A DNA stretch of 64,000 nt from Blasia pusilla (Eukaryota > Marchantiophyta > Marchantiopsida > Blasiales): NCBI GenBank assembly GCA_050084515.1, contig CM114274.1, positions 5,270,001 to 5,334,000 on the forward strand, read 5' to 3'. The stretch's first letter is position 1. Each line of letters starts with the position of its first letter. Position numbers and translations under genes: made by a program. Below, piece by piece: positions 33,706 to 48,700 of this stretch. A model generated the notes under the pieces. The model was not told the DNA's origin, did no database searches, and saw nothing but the letters and a program-made list of their open reading frames with translations.

Positions 33706-36700
33706 ATGGAGTGGATTACGACGCAGCATTTGGATCTGTCTCCTGTGAGAGCGGGTGCGCCGAGTTTGCAGCCTCACTGCGCTGCATTTCATCATTCGCA
33801 GGCTCTGTTTGCAGCTGCCGTGGGGCAGCATATTATCGGTACGTATGCGATGTGGTTTCATTGCCGGCTTGATCTTTGTTGTTCGCGATGTGGCACTGTC
33901 GGCATGCTGAAAGAATTTGTCATGTTTATTGCAGAGTTCGATGCGTTGACAGGATGCAAGCTCTCGAGCATCGACATTGGTGCGCCAGTTGTTCGCCTAG
34001 CTTATAGTCCTGCAGGCGGCCACATCATTGTCGCCGTCCTCGAGGTACATCGTGAGCTCTTGGGAATGATAAGAATGTGAAGATCGATCTCTATCCGTGT
34101 ATCTGTACGTTCTCCCGTGACCTTTGCCTTGCCAGATTTCGCGATCGTGCAGGATTGAAGCCTTCGTGCTCTGTGGGTGTACAATGACCGGGTCAATTTG
34201 TTAGAAAATCGGTGCCAGAATAGGACGCTCAATGCTGGATCGAGTGCACTGGAGCTGGAGTAGAGAAATCCCATAATCTTGACGGATTAGTACGAAAGAG
34301 AATTCTTCTTCCGAGAAGCGAACGAGAGTGGAAGCCGGCTCCTTTCCTTATTTGTCCGTCCGTTATTTGAGATGAGGCGAAATCGCTAGCATTACAGGAG
34401 ATTGGTCCTGATGTCCCTTTCCATGCCCACACACCGCAAACTAGTACGATTACGAGACTGAGATGGTGAACAGTTGTCGACTAGCTCAACATGCGCGCGA
34501 GAGGGTTCTGCTCGAGCTGACAAGTCGCGAGATCAAATCACCGGAAAGATTACAACAGTACTTCGCACGAAGATGTAGAGAACACTCGAAACAGTTTGAA
34601 TAAAAAACCAACAGATTGGAATCGAGTCCCTCCGTTCATACGTTTTGAGGGGTGACCGGTTAAGGTGTTACGGATGTCGTGGAAGTTGAAAAAGTTGGTA
34701 AATTTGTAAGTTCAGCGTAAGTAAAACGTTGGCGATGTAAGAACGATGCATTTCTGGCTGCTCTGGAATTTCACGTCAGGGTAGCCAGTTCTTCGCCGCC
34801 TGTGATCGTCTCGCTTTAGCAGTGACTGGCTAGATGACACCAAATGTGCTGTGTGAAAATTTCGTTGAAATTCATGAATAAAATGTCCTGTCCTGGTTGA
34901 ACTGCGTATGGTTCAGGAGCTTAGTTCAGTCTTTCGATTCTGCAGGACTGGACAATTAGGTCATGGGATCTTGAGACAGAGCATACATATGTGTTGTATT
35001 CTCCTGGCGACAAAAAATCCAGCAAGATTCCGGGCAGTTCTGTTGAAGTGCACATTGCTCTCACACCATTGCGACCATGGCTTTTCTTTGGTGCACATCA
35101 TCGGATGAGTGTAAATGGTAAACCCTCTCCACATCCGAATTTTGTCTATTCTCTTCCAAAAGACTCTTGGCAATGTGATAAATGTTATTCACGAGGTCAG
35201 GTTGCAGGTACCATAAGAAATCTGTCTGAGCATCATTTCTTGTGCCATAGAAATACGTCCATGTTATGTTGAATTCATGTGAACCACTCACAAGGTCATT
35301 TGTGTGGGTGAGCAGTTGTGGGAACGATTGAAGGTGTCCGAGCTGCAACAAACATAAAGACCGATTTAAAGAGGCCTATAACAGATCTTGCTTGCCATCC
35401 CCGGAGTCCCCTGCTGGTATGTGAGCACTGGAAAGCTCATGTTGTAACTATGCCTTTACTTGCAAATCAACGCTTACAAACTTCATCATGCCTCTGAATT
35501 ATGATGAGAAGATACTGTATGTGATGGTTTTCTCTATGAGTCATACAACTCATGCAAGGACATACAGATTTTGCTCTCACCTGATTCGGCTTGTTTACAT
35601 GACCAGTATGTGGCATACGTGGATGGTATCGTAAGGGCTTATAATATTCAGAATTTCAGTGTACAGTATACTCTGCAAGGTAAACTTCTGTGTCTCTCCG
35701 AGTTCAAGTCTCTGTACTGTATCTAGCCACAAATGACTCGTGTGAACCTCAAAAAAAGTAGTTTTAGGGTGAGAAGACTTCGGAATATACGTGGGGTGTT
35801 GGAAGACACTCAGACTTATGATTCCTTCAGCAATCTCTTTCTTACATGTTCTGGTAGATTTCAGACATTTGATTTTGTAGAGGATCGTTGCCTTTTTTGC
35901 ATTGAGTTGTGTTGGTGGCTATCCGTCAACCAAGACAGTTTTGATTTCCATTGTAGAAGTTTGACATGTGTAAGAGTTTAGTGCACTGATTGGTAGCTAT
36001 TGTTATTTTTCCTTGTCCTGTAACCTGTGTTCTCCATCAAGTTGGCTAATTGGCATATTTTGATCCCATCATGTAACTGCAGCTTTGTTGGCTTTGGCTC
36101 TTCATTGACACTCAGTGTGCCCTTTTTGCAGCTGATAACTCAATTAAACTAATAGGGGCAGGGGCCTTTGCTTTCCATTCCCTCCTAGAATGGGTTTTTG
36201 TGGGTGATAGAAACGGAACACTTTTAGCATGGGACGTTTCGGTGCCCAACCGACCAAGCATGATTGGAATGTAAGGCCACCCCCATCTAACATTTCACTT
36301 GATATTTTAAAGATTAAATCGGTAGTGATCGATGCTCAAGGCCTGGAAATATTGGTTTTGCAAATCCGATAGGCAGACCGTCAAGCTTTATCAGTGGAGT
36401 ATGGAACATCTAGTATATCTCACATTTAATTCTCCCTCAGTGGTATATTGCTCTTTGCATGATCTGAGCTGCCTGAGTACTGCAAATTTTCGCAGGTCCA
36501 AGGTGCCCTTGGATGCCTGTGGACTAAAAATGAGTTCATTTAATCATTCTGAGTGAAAGGTCTCAAGGCTCACAAATTATGAGTATGGTCTATGATCCTA
36601 TCAGTTGTTTACTAATGCGACTTTGCTTCTCAGAACAATGGTTGGGAGCAACCCTGTTGCTGCAATCGCCTGGCACTCAATGTTGCAGTTATTACTCACG

Positions 36701-39700
36701 CTCTCTAAAGAAGGTGCAGTGCAAGTTTGGAAACCTCGGGTTATATTAAACCCAAATAGACCACACCTGAGAGCAAATTTCTTTGAACCTGCAGGTGAGA
36801 CAGTAATTGTTGGACACCTATTTTCCTCGACATTGACATTCATGCAATTGTTGACTGGCTTCCTAAAGTGAGACTTTCAGCGGCTACTTCTCATTGGTCA
36901 AGTTCAACTAGTGGAAGGCATAGTATTTAGGAAACACAGAGATCCTAACGACATAACTTGTTCAATGAATTATGCATAAGGAAGGTGGTTGCGTCCCTGG
37001 GCTAGTCTTCCACCTCTTGGACTGCAGATTAGAGGTTCACAGTTTGTAATTAATTGAATACATCACCTTCAGTGTTGTGTATTCTACTGAACTTCAATAA
37101 GTTGATGTCTTTTGATTCGATATGTGATTGTTGCAGGGTTAGAGACTTTGGATGTAGGGAATGTATTGACACAGTTTGGTGGTGTTCCGGTGTATCCCAT
37201 TCCACGTATCGTGGATCTTCTTGTCCATCCTAAGTTGAACTTGGCCAGTATTTTGTTTGCTGTAAGACCTCTGATCCAATTAATATGGTTTATTGCGTTC
37301 TAAACAAGGCATGGTTGGTCACCATTTTTTTATCAACTAGTGACTGTGGTCAGCATCTTATTACCTCTTGCGCAAGCAGTAAGCCTTTTGAATGTGAGTT
37401 GCAGTTTAAATGACTATGTAAGGAATAAACCAGAAAATGTCTGAATGGGATGTGGATGATTTTGTGTTGCCTGGATAGAATATTGCTTCTGGAGAGGATG
37501 ATTCAAGAAAGAGGCAACTGATTGTGTCAAAAGAAGCAAGGAGACAACTATTCACAGTGCTTCAAAGTGCAAGAGGTTCTCCAGGTGAGGCTGAAACTTG
37601 ATGGTTGAATTTATGAGGTCAAAGGTCTGATCTTAAATGTTTTTTTGAAGTGTCACGTACTTTACATACAATTCAACCCTTCATCTGGAGCCACTCTTGT
37701 CTTGTGACGTGGTGGCTGATCAATTGACTGTTTTTAAGAGCTTAGCAGGGTTTAAAAGGCTCTCAGTGCAAAAGTGTTGTAAGACCCATGAAAGATGCTG
37801 TTGCGCTTGTTATTGACGCTCTTTCCGAGAATTCCTTAATATTAAAACGGATCACTACCAATTAAGGTTTGCCATTACAACTTCCTGACTCGTTGGTCAT
37901 GGTTCATCAAACGGACACTTACCCAATTCTAGCCATGGCCATTGCAGCTTCAGTTCTGAAAGAAAAATTGTCAGCATTGGGCTCTTCTGGTATAATGCAT
38001 GGACATCAACTCTTACATCAGGCAAGGGTGCAGGCTGGGTATGTTGCGAGTACCCCTCTCTCTCTTCTGTAGTATCCTGGCTGGTATTGATTTATCTGTC
38101 ATAAAACACAGTCGTTATTCAATGTGGAAGAGGATTCTTCTCAGGATATCGGTGTCTTGTTATATTTCTTCCTATAGCAAGGCGTAAGTGTTCAGAAATT
38201 AAATATGGCAAGATTGACTTGTTTGAGTTGAACTATCAAATCTGTTTGGATGATACATATGTTGGCATTGCTTGGCCTTTTCCAGTTCCCTGAAACGTTC
38301 ATCATTACTTGCTGGTTGCAGAGGCACACAGCTTACAATGTCAGACCTTGCGAGGAAGGCTTTCTTGTATGGTGTATGTATACATCTCTATCTCTCTCTT
38401 TGTGAAGAACGTGGGCTATGACAGGCACTACTTAATATACAGTTTCTGAACAACGTGTATTGCTCTTTTACTCTTTGTCTTACAGCACCAATATGTCTAT
38501 TCAGTGCAAGAGCTGTTAGTCCAAGGCTTCAGATGGATTTGTTTTTATGGCACCATGATACTAGTTTGCTTAGAAATGAGGAGATGTTATAGTACCCTAC
38601 TTGAGCTTGTGGCACCCAATAACTTTCAGCTGCCTGAAGAAACTTCATGAAGAGTTGAGATGATTGGAGCATGAGAATATGATTGACCAGCAGAAGTATC
38701 TCCTTGTACAAAGTCAGAGCTAGCATCAGCTAGACCATCCATGATTTCAGCTTGTACACAATCAACAAATCAGTTCCTATCTCTATTGCCAAATCAGAGC
38801 CCTACCATGATGTGACTCTTCTTACTATCTAAGAGATACTAAGAAGGATTCTACTCAGCCACACCTTGCACTCACACTACAGGTCCTCACATGTCACCAG
38901 CTCAGAGATCAGACATGGCTCACCATTGAGCACAAACAATCTCCATCAGCATTCTAGACAAAACAACCTGCCTTCCAGTGAGGCTTTAGCAAGCACAGCA
39001 ATTAGTCTCAATCTCCTCTTCCTACTCTCTGATCACTCTGCAGCAGGACCAAGAGCCTCAGGAGTCCTCACCAAAACTGTGCATGCTGTAGAATTGGCTT
39101 CTGCTCTCTAAACAGAGACATTATATACATCAGGGTGAGCACTTCTGGCCCTTAGATCTTCTTGAACAGATCCATACCCTAAATAACAGATGGTGGCTAA
39201 CCCTAATTCGAGAATTGCCCTAATTCAAGGTTACCCTAAAAGATAGAGGAACACTAAGTTATCTCTAGCTAACTAAATTAGTATCCAACTAAGTTAGTAT
39301 CTGACTAACTATTTTTAGAGCATGACTAAACTAGATATTAACAAATTTCAACACACTAATTACTAGTACTTTATCTTAGATGACAAGAGGTCACAGCTTC
39401 AAAAGGTTTCCGTTTGCTCTATCTTTGCTGGGAACTTGTGGATGTGACATCCCTCTGACTGTGGACCATGTGCAGAATGCAGCCATTGATCAAGTAAGAA
39501 GTGGACCGATACTGACCTTACCATTACTTACCATTGCTGATTACAGCCATTTGCTACGAGACGTCCCAGTTTGCCAGGTGAGTTGTTTTAGAGTGTAGGT
39601 TACTGTCTTTAATCATTCTTGGTGCAAAATGTGACGTGTAACTCTGTACCTTACGTTCAGGTGGATTATTTTTCGTTGTACATGTCAGAATGATGATAAT

Positions 39701-42700
39701 GTGATGGTCTGTGCGTACTCATTTTGCCAGAGTAAAATGTGTGTAGGTTTGGATATGATTTCACTCCAGCTGTTGTATGAGACAGGAAATAATGGCACTG
39801 ATTTATTGAGTTAACAGAAACTGACTGCTAGTTGCTGGCATGAGCAGCCCCTGCAGCAAGAACTGAAGTTCTTTAACTCCGAGCAACGCATTTTCAACTA
39901 CCCTGTGAGGGTATTCTTTATGGATGCTTGCAATCTCACCTCCTACAATCTCACGAATGGTGACTACAACATATATAAGAAGCTATCAACCACGGTAAAA
40001 TTATCCACTTCTTTAGTCAGGGCTTGGTACATTGTTCCTTGGAAGTTTATCTTGTCAATTGGACTAGAATGTGTTCTGTGTGGACGTGGTAATTATTTTT
40101 GAACTCTCATCCACAAGCTGGTTCAAATGTTAGTAAGGTTGCTGAGCTAAGATGTGAGCAATGATACATCCCCATGTCTTGTCAGGGAGCTAGACATTCC
40201 CAAATGTTGAAATCAGACATGCTTACATGCAATGAGTGCAATGTTTTGGATATTAATCCTTGAGTTGCACCTGCACACTGTTTCTTTCTACTTGTGGTAA
40301 CATGAATAGGCTGTTGGTGGAAATGAGCGAATGCCAAAGCACATGGTTTACAGCAAAAAGCACCATCTCTTTATGATCTTCTTTGAGTGTCGGGGTGCAC
40401 CTAGTGAGGTGGTGTTGTATCGTGATCCTATGGGAGCACATTCAGCTGCAGAACGAGTGCACACAGTGACAGGTGACTGTTGGCTTGCGATTGTGCTTCT
40501 TTTGAAAAAGTGACTATTCAAAGGAAAAACCTGGCTCTCAATGTACCTGCCAATCTTAACTATCCAATATATGTGCAAATCTTATCTGTACTGATTTATA
40601 TTCATCACCCTGAAATTTAAACTTTTGTGCAGGTCGAGATGGAGCTTTCATTGGTCGTCAAGAAAATCAATATGCCATTTTGGAGGATGATGGCATGGGT
40701 CTTGTACTGAAATTTCTGGAAGAAGAGCCTGATCTTTTGATGGGGTCTGGTAAACCATCTTTGAGTGCTGATGGCAAGGCAAAGGAAGGGAATGGAACCA
40801 AGAAAGCAAATGGCGTGCCGGATGCAATAACATTTGAGAATTCAGATGAGGAAACAGAAGCTGAAGCAGGGGAGGAGCCAACTCCTCTGGCTAAACCCAG
40901 GGAGGCTGAAAAGCGGGCTCCACTGCAGTTTGTGTTTGACAGCCCCGTTCAGCGCGTGTTCTCGTCTCCAATTGGTTTGTTTCCTTTTGAAATGAATTCC
41001 AGGAAAGGATGATGTTTAGTAGATGATATGACACTGGGCCTTCACGAGCTGTCAGCTTTTGGACCTGTTTTTTTGTTTATTCTTTGTTCCCTGTTTGTCT
41101 AGTAACTTTTGGTGTGGTATGGGTTGAGTGATGCATATTCAAAATTGCAGAATCCAGCTGGTGGGCTCCATGTCTTTTGCCTTTTTAAATGACAGCTTTT
41201 AGTTTTTCATTTGGATTGGCTAGTTTTACTTCAGTGGTAGAAGGGATGTTTCTCCACTTTCTTGCTGTTCCATAATATTTGCCAATGACGAAGATTTCTT
41301 GTCAGTCCCTTAGTTTGATAAAAATGTGTTTGTATATGATAAAGAACAAGAATGGGAACGAGCTAAGTATGAGATGCTTGGAAAGTCTTATTTGTGAGAT
41401 AAGGAGTATTTGTTTTAAATTTCCTGATCTTTTGGTATCTGATATTCTCTAAAAATATTGGAGCCACACTCCCATTTAGGTATCTAACAGAGTAGGCCAC
41501 TAGGAACTTCTTCTATTCATAAAATCACTTAATGACATGAAGATTTTCACCATTATGGTCATTTTGATGACTAAAGGATATGTTATTGAACGTTCCTGCA
41601 GAATCAACTCTCCTGTATGTATTGGCGGATAGTCATTTAGGCTTGGCAAAAGTGTCTGCGGATGCATATTCGGCTGATGGTGGTCATCTCATGCTCTCGA
41701 CAAAACCTGAAGCTGGAAAGTTCTTGAAGCTGAAGCCTCTGGAGAGAGTTTTGCAAGTAGGTTGATTGGTGTGAGACTATGTGTGTGTTTGATCTTGGAT
41801 CTGTCATCTGTTGTCATTGATGTCAGGATCTATGGTATGAGAGCGGTTTGTTTTGTGTGGGTGTGGTGGTGTTTTAGCGGGAAATAACTCACTTACGTAG
41901 CCTTGCCTATCCTTGTCACTCAGACAGAGTTGTGCCCTTAAATTATAACTCAATATTTCAGCTTGGCCTACTTGAGTTCTAACATGGTGTCCTGTTCTTA
42001 CCAGATACGGTGGCAAGAAACTTTAAGTGGCCAAGCAGCTGGAATAATGACCACACAACGAGTTATGATCACATCAGCAAACTTAGAGATACTGTCTTCC
42101 ACTTCTACTACCTGGGACAAAGGCTTCCCTCCAATATCCTCTTTGTGGGTGTATTTTAGATGTGTTTCATGCAGTTACTTGTCCTGACTACCATTAGAAG
42201 GAATCACCTGAGTTTTGTCAACAAGACCCAATATGCCATGGGATTGGAAATTAAAATATTTGTCAAGTTAGAAATGAAATTGATGAGCGGGTAACCATGG
42301 TGGGGACTTTACCTTAACTACAAAGCACTTCAGGTCTATTGTGTGGGTTGGCCCTGCACTTCTATTCTCTACAGTGACATCAGTTGTAATTCTGGGGTGG
42401 GATGGTGTTGCTCGACCATTGACCACCATTGGTACTCCAAATGCAGGTAATTGAAATATCTTACTTCGTTGATATTGCTTCAACTGTAGGAGTCTTGTCG
42501 GTATCTTTTTAAAGTCATTGATTTTATCACATATAAATAAGAATATGGGAATTTGATTAAGTTTGATGCTGAAGCATCATTAATTCATAAAATGAGAATC
42601 TCCGTTAGCTGTCCTCCATGCGATGTGACTTCATATATTGCGTGTATGGGTTGGTTTCAATGTGGCAGATTTTGACTTCCAGACAATCTGGGTCTCTGAT

Positions 42701-45700
42701 TACTCATTGGTCTTTTCATTTCTTCACAATCAATGCCTGCTTTAGTTTAGAGGTATAGGATTCAGAAGAATTCTCAAGCTTATTTTAAATGGTTTGGTAG
42801 TTTGCCAAGTATCGGTGCAATCCTATAGCATAATCTTATTGAAACTGATAACGAAATAATAAGGAAGTATGTATGTACACATCATCCAATCAAGCCAGGG
42901 AGATTTGAGGCAGCAAGTTAAGAAATTGTGGCAGTGGTCCATTTAAAGTGGTTACCGGCAGTATTTCAGTGTCTACTAGTTACTGGTATCATTTGCTAAT
43001 TTCTTGCACCAAATTGATTGCTGCAGCCTTGATCGGAGCATTGAATGATCGGTTGCTCTTGGCATGCACAAATGATCCGAATCCAAGGAATCGACAAATG
43101 GTTGAGATCAAGACGCGCCTTATCGGCTTGCTAGAACCTCTGCTGATTGGATGGACAACTCTGCAAAAATGCTTTGAGCCTAAGCTTGACCTCACAGAAA
43201 TCATGTACCAGTTGACCTCGAGGTAAATGCACATTCTATTTGTATTGATCTATTGCATTTTCTGATTTGTGGACATGACAAGTAAGGGAGAAATTATATT
43301 AGGACAGAAGATTGTTCTATGCCTTCGGACAGACTTGCTTTGAGTTCATGGGCATACCTCATATTAGACAGCAGAGTAGGTACTCTATCTTCTTTTGCCA
43401 TGTCCTTTTCTGCTGAAAAAAGAAAATGTTGCGAGTTGTGAATGCCTGGATGTTTCGTTCGTTAAGTACCTCCTGTTCACTCTGGCTCTTATCCTCCTCT
43501 ACTTCTTGAACTTTTGGAGCTAATGTTAGGTAGTTATCAGTAGACCTATGTTGGTCAATATCAGAGATAGCTTCAGTTGACCCATCCATGACTTCAGCAT
43601 GCACGATTAGGAACATACCAAGAACCCCAGAAGTTTGGGCCAGAACTCTGAATACAGTAGAATGAGGATTAGACTAAGCAGAGGTCCAATATACCTGCAA
43701 GGTGTCATTTTTGGCCCTTCCATCTTATTCGTAATCCTGACCCTAAGTTGATGACGGTTGTTTTATGTAATTTGAAATTACCTGAAAAGATAGTCGGAGT
43801 CTAAGTTAGAAACTATTGAACTAAGTTTGGGGCATTTAAACTAGATATGAGCATTTTCAACAGCTTAAAGGATGTGTGTTTGCATATCAATTGTGGATGC
43901 CAGGTTTGATAATTTGCGGGTGACTCCACGATCACTTGAAGCCCTTTGCATTGGGCCTCCTGTATGTGGCGATTTGGCTGTCGAGTTGGCCCAAGCAGGT
44001 CCACAGTTTACTCAGGTAATGTGGCAATCAACTATTAAGACTTGTGTGGAGTGGCAGATATCTAGAAGATTTTCCTCCATAATAAGAAAAGGTTATGGGG
44101 GTGATCGATTATTTTTACTCCTTTGAGTATTCCTGTGTGGATTATATGAAGTATCTTGAGAGTTGATGGAAGACAATGTTGTGAGACAAAGGAAGCTTCA
44201 GCCTACTCAGTTCCTCTAATTTTGGCTGACTCACAACAAGTAACAGGAGTCTTAAGGCCACTTCCAGACCAGCTCCTTGCACAATTTCAGATAGAAAACA
44301 CCCACACGAAGAGCTAATCTTGGGACAAGGAGTAGTTACAAGACAAGCCATATCAAGTTGATAAACAGGGGACACAGGTAGGCAAGAAGCTGAACACTGG
44401 AGCAGCATCCTGGTGGAAATTGAGTGCTACACAATGGAGCAGGTCAGCACTAGCTGAACCGGACAACAAGCTGGAGATCTACACACTAGAGGCTTGGAGA
44501 GTGAGACTGTACTCATTAAGTAGTGCCTGTTGTAGCTTTGCAACTATAGACCCCGCGTCCTGGTTGGACAGTGCTGAGACTGAAATGGGTTTAGAATGAA
44601 TGAATTAATAGATTTATTGTCCACGGGGACCCCACAGGGCCATGGGACTTAGTATTGAGACTTAACAACAAATTTGGAGAGAGAGCAAGCACCAGCGAGG
44701 GCCTAAGGGGTCCTCAGAGCCAGGTTAGTGTCCCTGGTCTTCACACAACTATGCAAGAATTTAGCAATCTGAGTCTGATTCTGCCTAGTCATGAACGGGA
44801 GGACCCTGGGAGCTCGGTGAACAAAGAGATCCGGGAAGTCAAGCCTAATGTGATCGTGAGAGGTGCAGTCGAAGAGGTAGTGATGTTCATCATCAACAAG
44901 CCCCGAGTTGCAAAATCTACATAATCTGTCCTCCCTTTTCTTCTGTGAGAATTTTCCTTTCTCAATCTCCAGGTCAGTAGAGCCACATCTGAATCTCGCT
45001 AATGTATGACGTAACTTAGTGGGAATGGGGGCACAGATGTAGGAGGCTTGCTGCATGGATCTGCAGTTGTTCATGAGGGTGTGGTAGCGCCTCATTCTTG
45101 CACCATTTTAGAGAGAGGAAGAAGTGAAGAACGTACCATATGAGAGGAGGAGGAGGAAATTGTACTCATTAAGGAGTGCCTGTTGCAGCCTTGCGACAAT
45201 AGATCCCATGCCCTAATTTGAGGGTGCTAGAGACTGGGATGGGTGTAGAGAAGGAAGGTACCTTATGAGAGGAGGAAGACACTCGCATATAGTATGAGTG
45301 GTGACCATACAAAGTGCTTTTGCAGATCTTCCAAGTGTCAAGTAGGGAGCTCTTTACGACACAATCTTCTATTCCTGATTGGGATCCCCAATAGACATTA
45401 CTTACCTGTGCTGCAGCTTTGGGCAGTGAATCTAGGCTTCTGAATTTGCTGAACAGTTCTGATGTTACTAGGTTAGCAATATCAGCATATGCTGTTGCTC
45501 TGTGTGTTCTGAACTTTGTGCAGGAGATCAGGTAGTGACTAGAGGTTTCATCCCCATCACACAAGGTACAGGAGTTTAGGTGTATTCCCATCTTGCTCTT
45601 CTTGTGGTTCACGTTGATTGCCTTGCCCTCATCCTGAACGGAAGGGGAGGAGAGAGACTGTACTCATAGCCTTGTGACCATAAACCCTGCGACCTGGTTG

Positions 45701-48700
45701 GATGGTGCTAGAGACTGGGATGGGTGTAGAGAGGAGAGAAACTACTCACTCAGAAGTGCCTGTCTTAGCCTTGCAACTATAGACCCCAGGCCCTGGTTGG
45801 ACGGTGCTTGAGACTGGGATGGGTGTAGAGAGAGAAACAAGGTAAGAAGGGGGACGAGAGAGACTGTACTCATCAAGTAGTGGCTCTTGTAGCCTTGTGG
45901 CCATAGACCCCACGCCCTGGTTGGACAGTGCTTGAGACTAGGATGGGTGTAGAGAGAGAAAGAAGTGAAGAAGGTACCATATGAGAGGAGGGTGGCACTC
46001 TCGTATAGTGTGAGTGCTGACCATATACAGTGTTGGTGCGGAGCTTCCAAGAGTCAACCAGGAAGCTCTTTACAACACCATCTACTTTACCTGATTGGGA
46101 TCTCCAATACACAGCAGCTTTGGGAAGTGAATCTAGGCTGCCGAATGTGTTGAACAATTCTGGTGTTACCAGATTAGCAGTATCAGCATATGCCTTGCTC
46201 TGTGTGTTATGAATTTTCAGCAGGAGACCAAGTAGTGACTAGAGGTTTCATCCCCATCATCACACATGGTGCAAGAGTTTCAAATCCTGCTTTTGTTGTG
46301 GCTCTAGGGGATTGCCCTCTTGAGCCTGGTACCCAAGCAAGGGGTGCCCCGCAAATTGTTCTTCTGTTCTACTTTTTCAAGATATATAGTCGAGAGAGAG
46401 AGAGGTCAGACATTTTCATGGCCTCCATGCTGTTCTTCTGTGAGCGTTCGCCCACTGCTTTGGTTTTGGTATCCACAAATGGTTTCTCATCTTGCTCGCA
46501 CAGTTCAGACCCTGCAGGGAGCTTGGTTGCTTGCACAATCTCTTGAATCTTTTTCGTCTAGGATTTGGCCTGTGTTACTGGGCTTCTCTGGGTCCAAATT
46601 TCCCCATCACTGCTTTAGGATAGTGATGGGAATCTATTGACTCCAGCTGCCTCCGCCATTTGAACTTGAAGATGTCGTGTTTATCCTCCAGGGATCTGAT
46701 CTCGCCCCAACCCTGGCTGTTCGTGAGGAAGGTGGCATCATACCCCGAAACGCTTTCAGCTGAACAGCTTCAAGCCTGTCCCTTAGTATGGTGTTGGCAT
46801 CCCACACTCCTGGGCCATATTCCAGTGAGGGATGAGCGGTATGCAGAATGACAGAGCGCTTTACTTCTGATTTGATGGCCCGGCAATGTAGGAAACACGA
46901 CAGTCCATTCACCTTCTTGTGCCCTTTCTCAGTAGTCTTCTTAATGTGGGCATCCCACATGCAGTCTTCCGAGAATTCAATACCCAGATAGGTATATGTG
47001 GGCACTGGGAGGATCTCTGCTTCACCCCCATACCAGTGTTGGTCTTGGTCCTCATCCTTGCCATGAATATCATCACACTGCACTTCAAGCATCGGAGAGG
47101 AAAAGGGGATAACTGAGGGCTGGCCTAGCTGGATGGAAGCTGCCCTGGAATTGAATTCTAAGATACCTCTAGGAAAGGGGGCTAATTAACTTATTCCCCC
47201 TAAGCGGTTGTCCCTAAATTTAGAAGATACTTAAGTCATAACTGTTGATTTACACCTATTTTCCCTACTGTACTTGGTCAGGGCAGGAGCAACTATAGTC
47301 CATGATTATTCAACATGGTTCCTGCCAGATTTCTCGAAGCAATGGAGTGCACATGTCTTGGAATGTACTGCATTCTCAATAGATTAAGAGGTGATTTCTT
47401 TCATGAGAAATCTATTTGGTTTGGGCGTACGATAAAAACATGTTATTGGACGTTTGATGAAATGAAGGAAGTGTACTGTTGATGTGCTTGTAGGAACTGC
47501 GCTGCAAATATGCAATTCATTCTCGTCGATTTGAGACAGCTCTTGCCATTTTGAAAGATGAGTATATCCGCTCACGGGGTTATCCGCGATGCCCACCAAC
47601 TACCCGACTGTTTCAGCGATTTCGTGAGCTTGGGCGTTCCTGCATCAAGTGAGTGTTTCATCCTGTAACGCTATTTAACAAGTTTGAGCCTGAATTCAAT
47701 GCATTCGAATTGTAAGTAATTAGTTAACTTGATGGATTTTTGTGAGGAAAACAATCTAAATATGGGACGTTTGAAATAATCAATCTTATTCCTCATAGAT
47801 TTTATCTATCTTTTCTCACTTCTATCTGGTTGAGAATGCAATTCTCATGTATTTGTGTGTCTGCCAAGAGGATTTTGAGGGTACTGTCAGCTCAAGTGAG
47901 GTCATAACTGTGAGCAATCTCAGCTGGGTTTGACTTGTGCAATACCTAAATCTACGCTTAGTTCATAATAAGAGTACGTGGACAGTAGAGTGCCTAGGAC
48001 TTGCTAACAGACACACTGTATGGCTGTTCACCAGAGTTGGCTTATACTTGTATCTCAATTTAATCCTATCCTTGCTGTTGTGTGAAAGCCTTCACACTTA
48101 TTCACCATTGAAACTGGATTTTGCAGGTATGGACAGTTTGACCGTGCGAAAGAAACTTTTGAGGTTGTGTCTGACTACCAGAGTCTACTGGATCTATTTA
48201 TCTGCCACTTAAATCCAAGTGCCATGCGCCGACTTGTACAGAAGTTGGAAGAAGCAAAAGTGGAGCCAGAACTGAGGCGGCATGTTGATAAAATCTTGAG
48301 TGTGAGGTCTGTAGGTTGGGGACAAGGTGGTGCATTTGCCAATCTGTCAGCAGAGAGCATGGCTCCAAAGGGGATTGAGTGGGGAGGGGGTAACTGGCAG
48401 ATCAAGACAACTCCTGTTATCAAGGGTGTTCCTGAGTGGGAGCTTTCTGGAGAAGTTACAGCTTATATGAAAACCCCCAACGGTGCCATTCCAACAATTA
48501 CTCCTGAGCATATTGGAGTCTACCTTGGTACACTGAAAGGCCGTGGAACAGTTGTTGAAATTAGAGAGACTCCTCACGTTCGGAAATTTAGTTCAGGCGT
48601 TAGCGATGAGAATGGCGCTGAGGGAGATCTACCAGCTGGACTTACTAAGTCAGCTTCACTGAAGACAAAGTTACCTGAAGATAATGGCAGCAAAACAGGA

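Noticed and set aside
38031-38038. GC donor (CAG followed by GCAAGG) for the end of TWD40-1 exon 10 at about 38020
   Set aside because: Using the later GT donor at 38039 preserves the frame into exon 11 and gives a better family match, so a GC donor is not needed.
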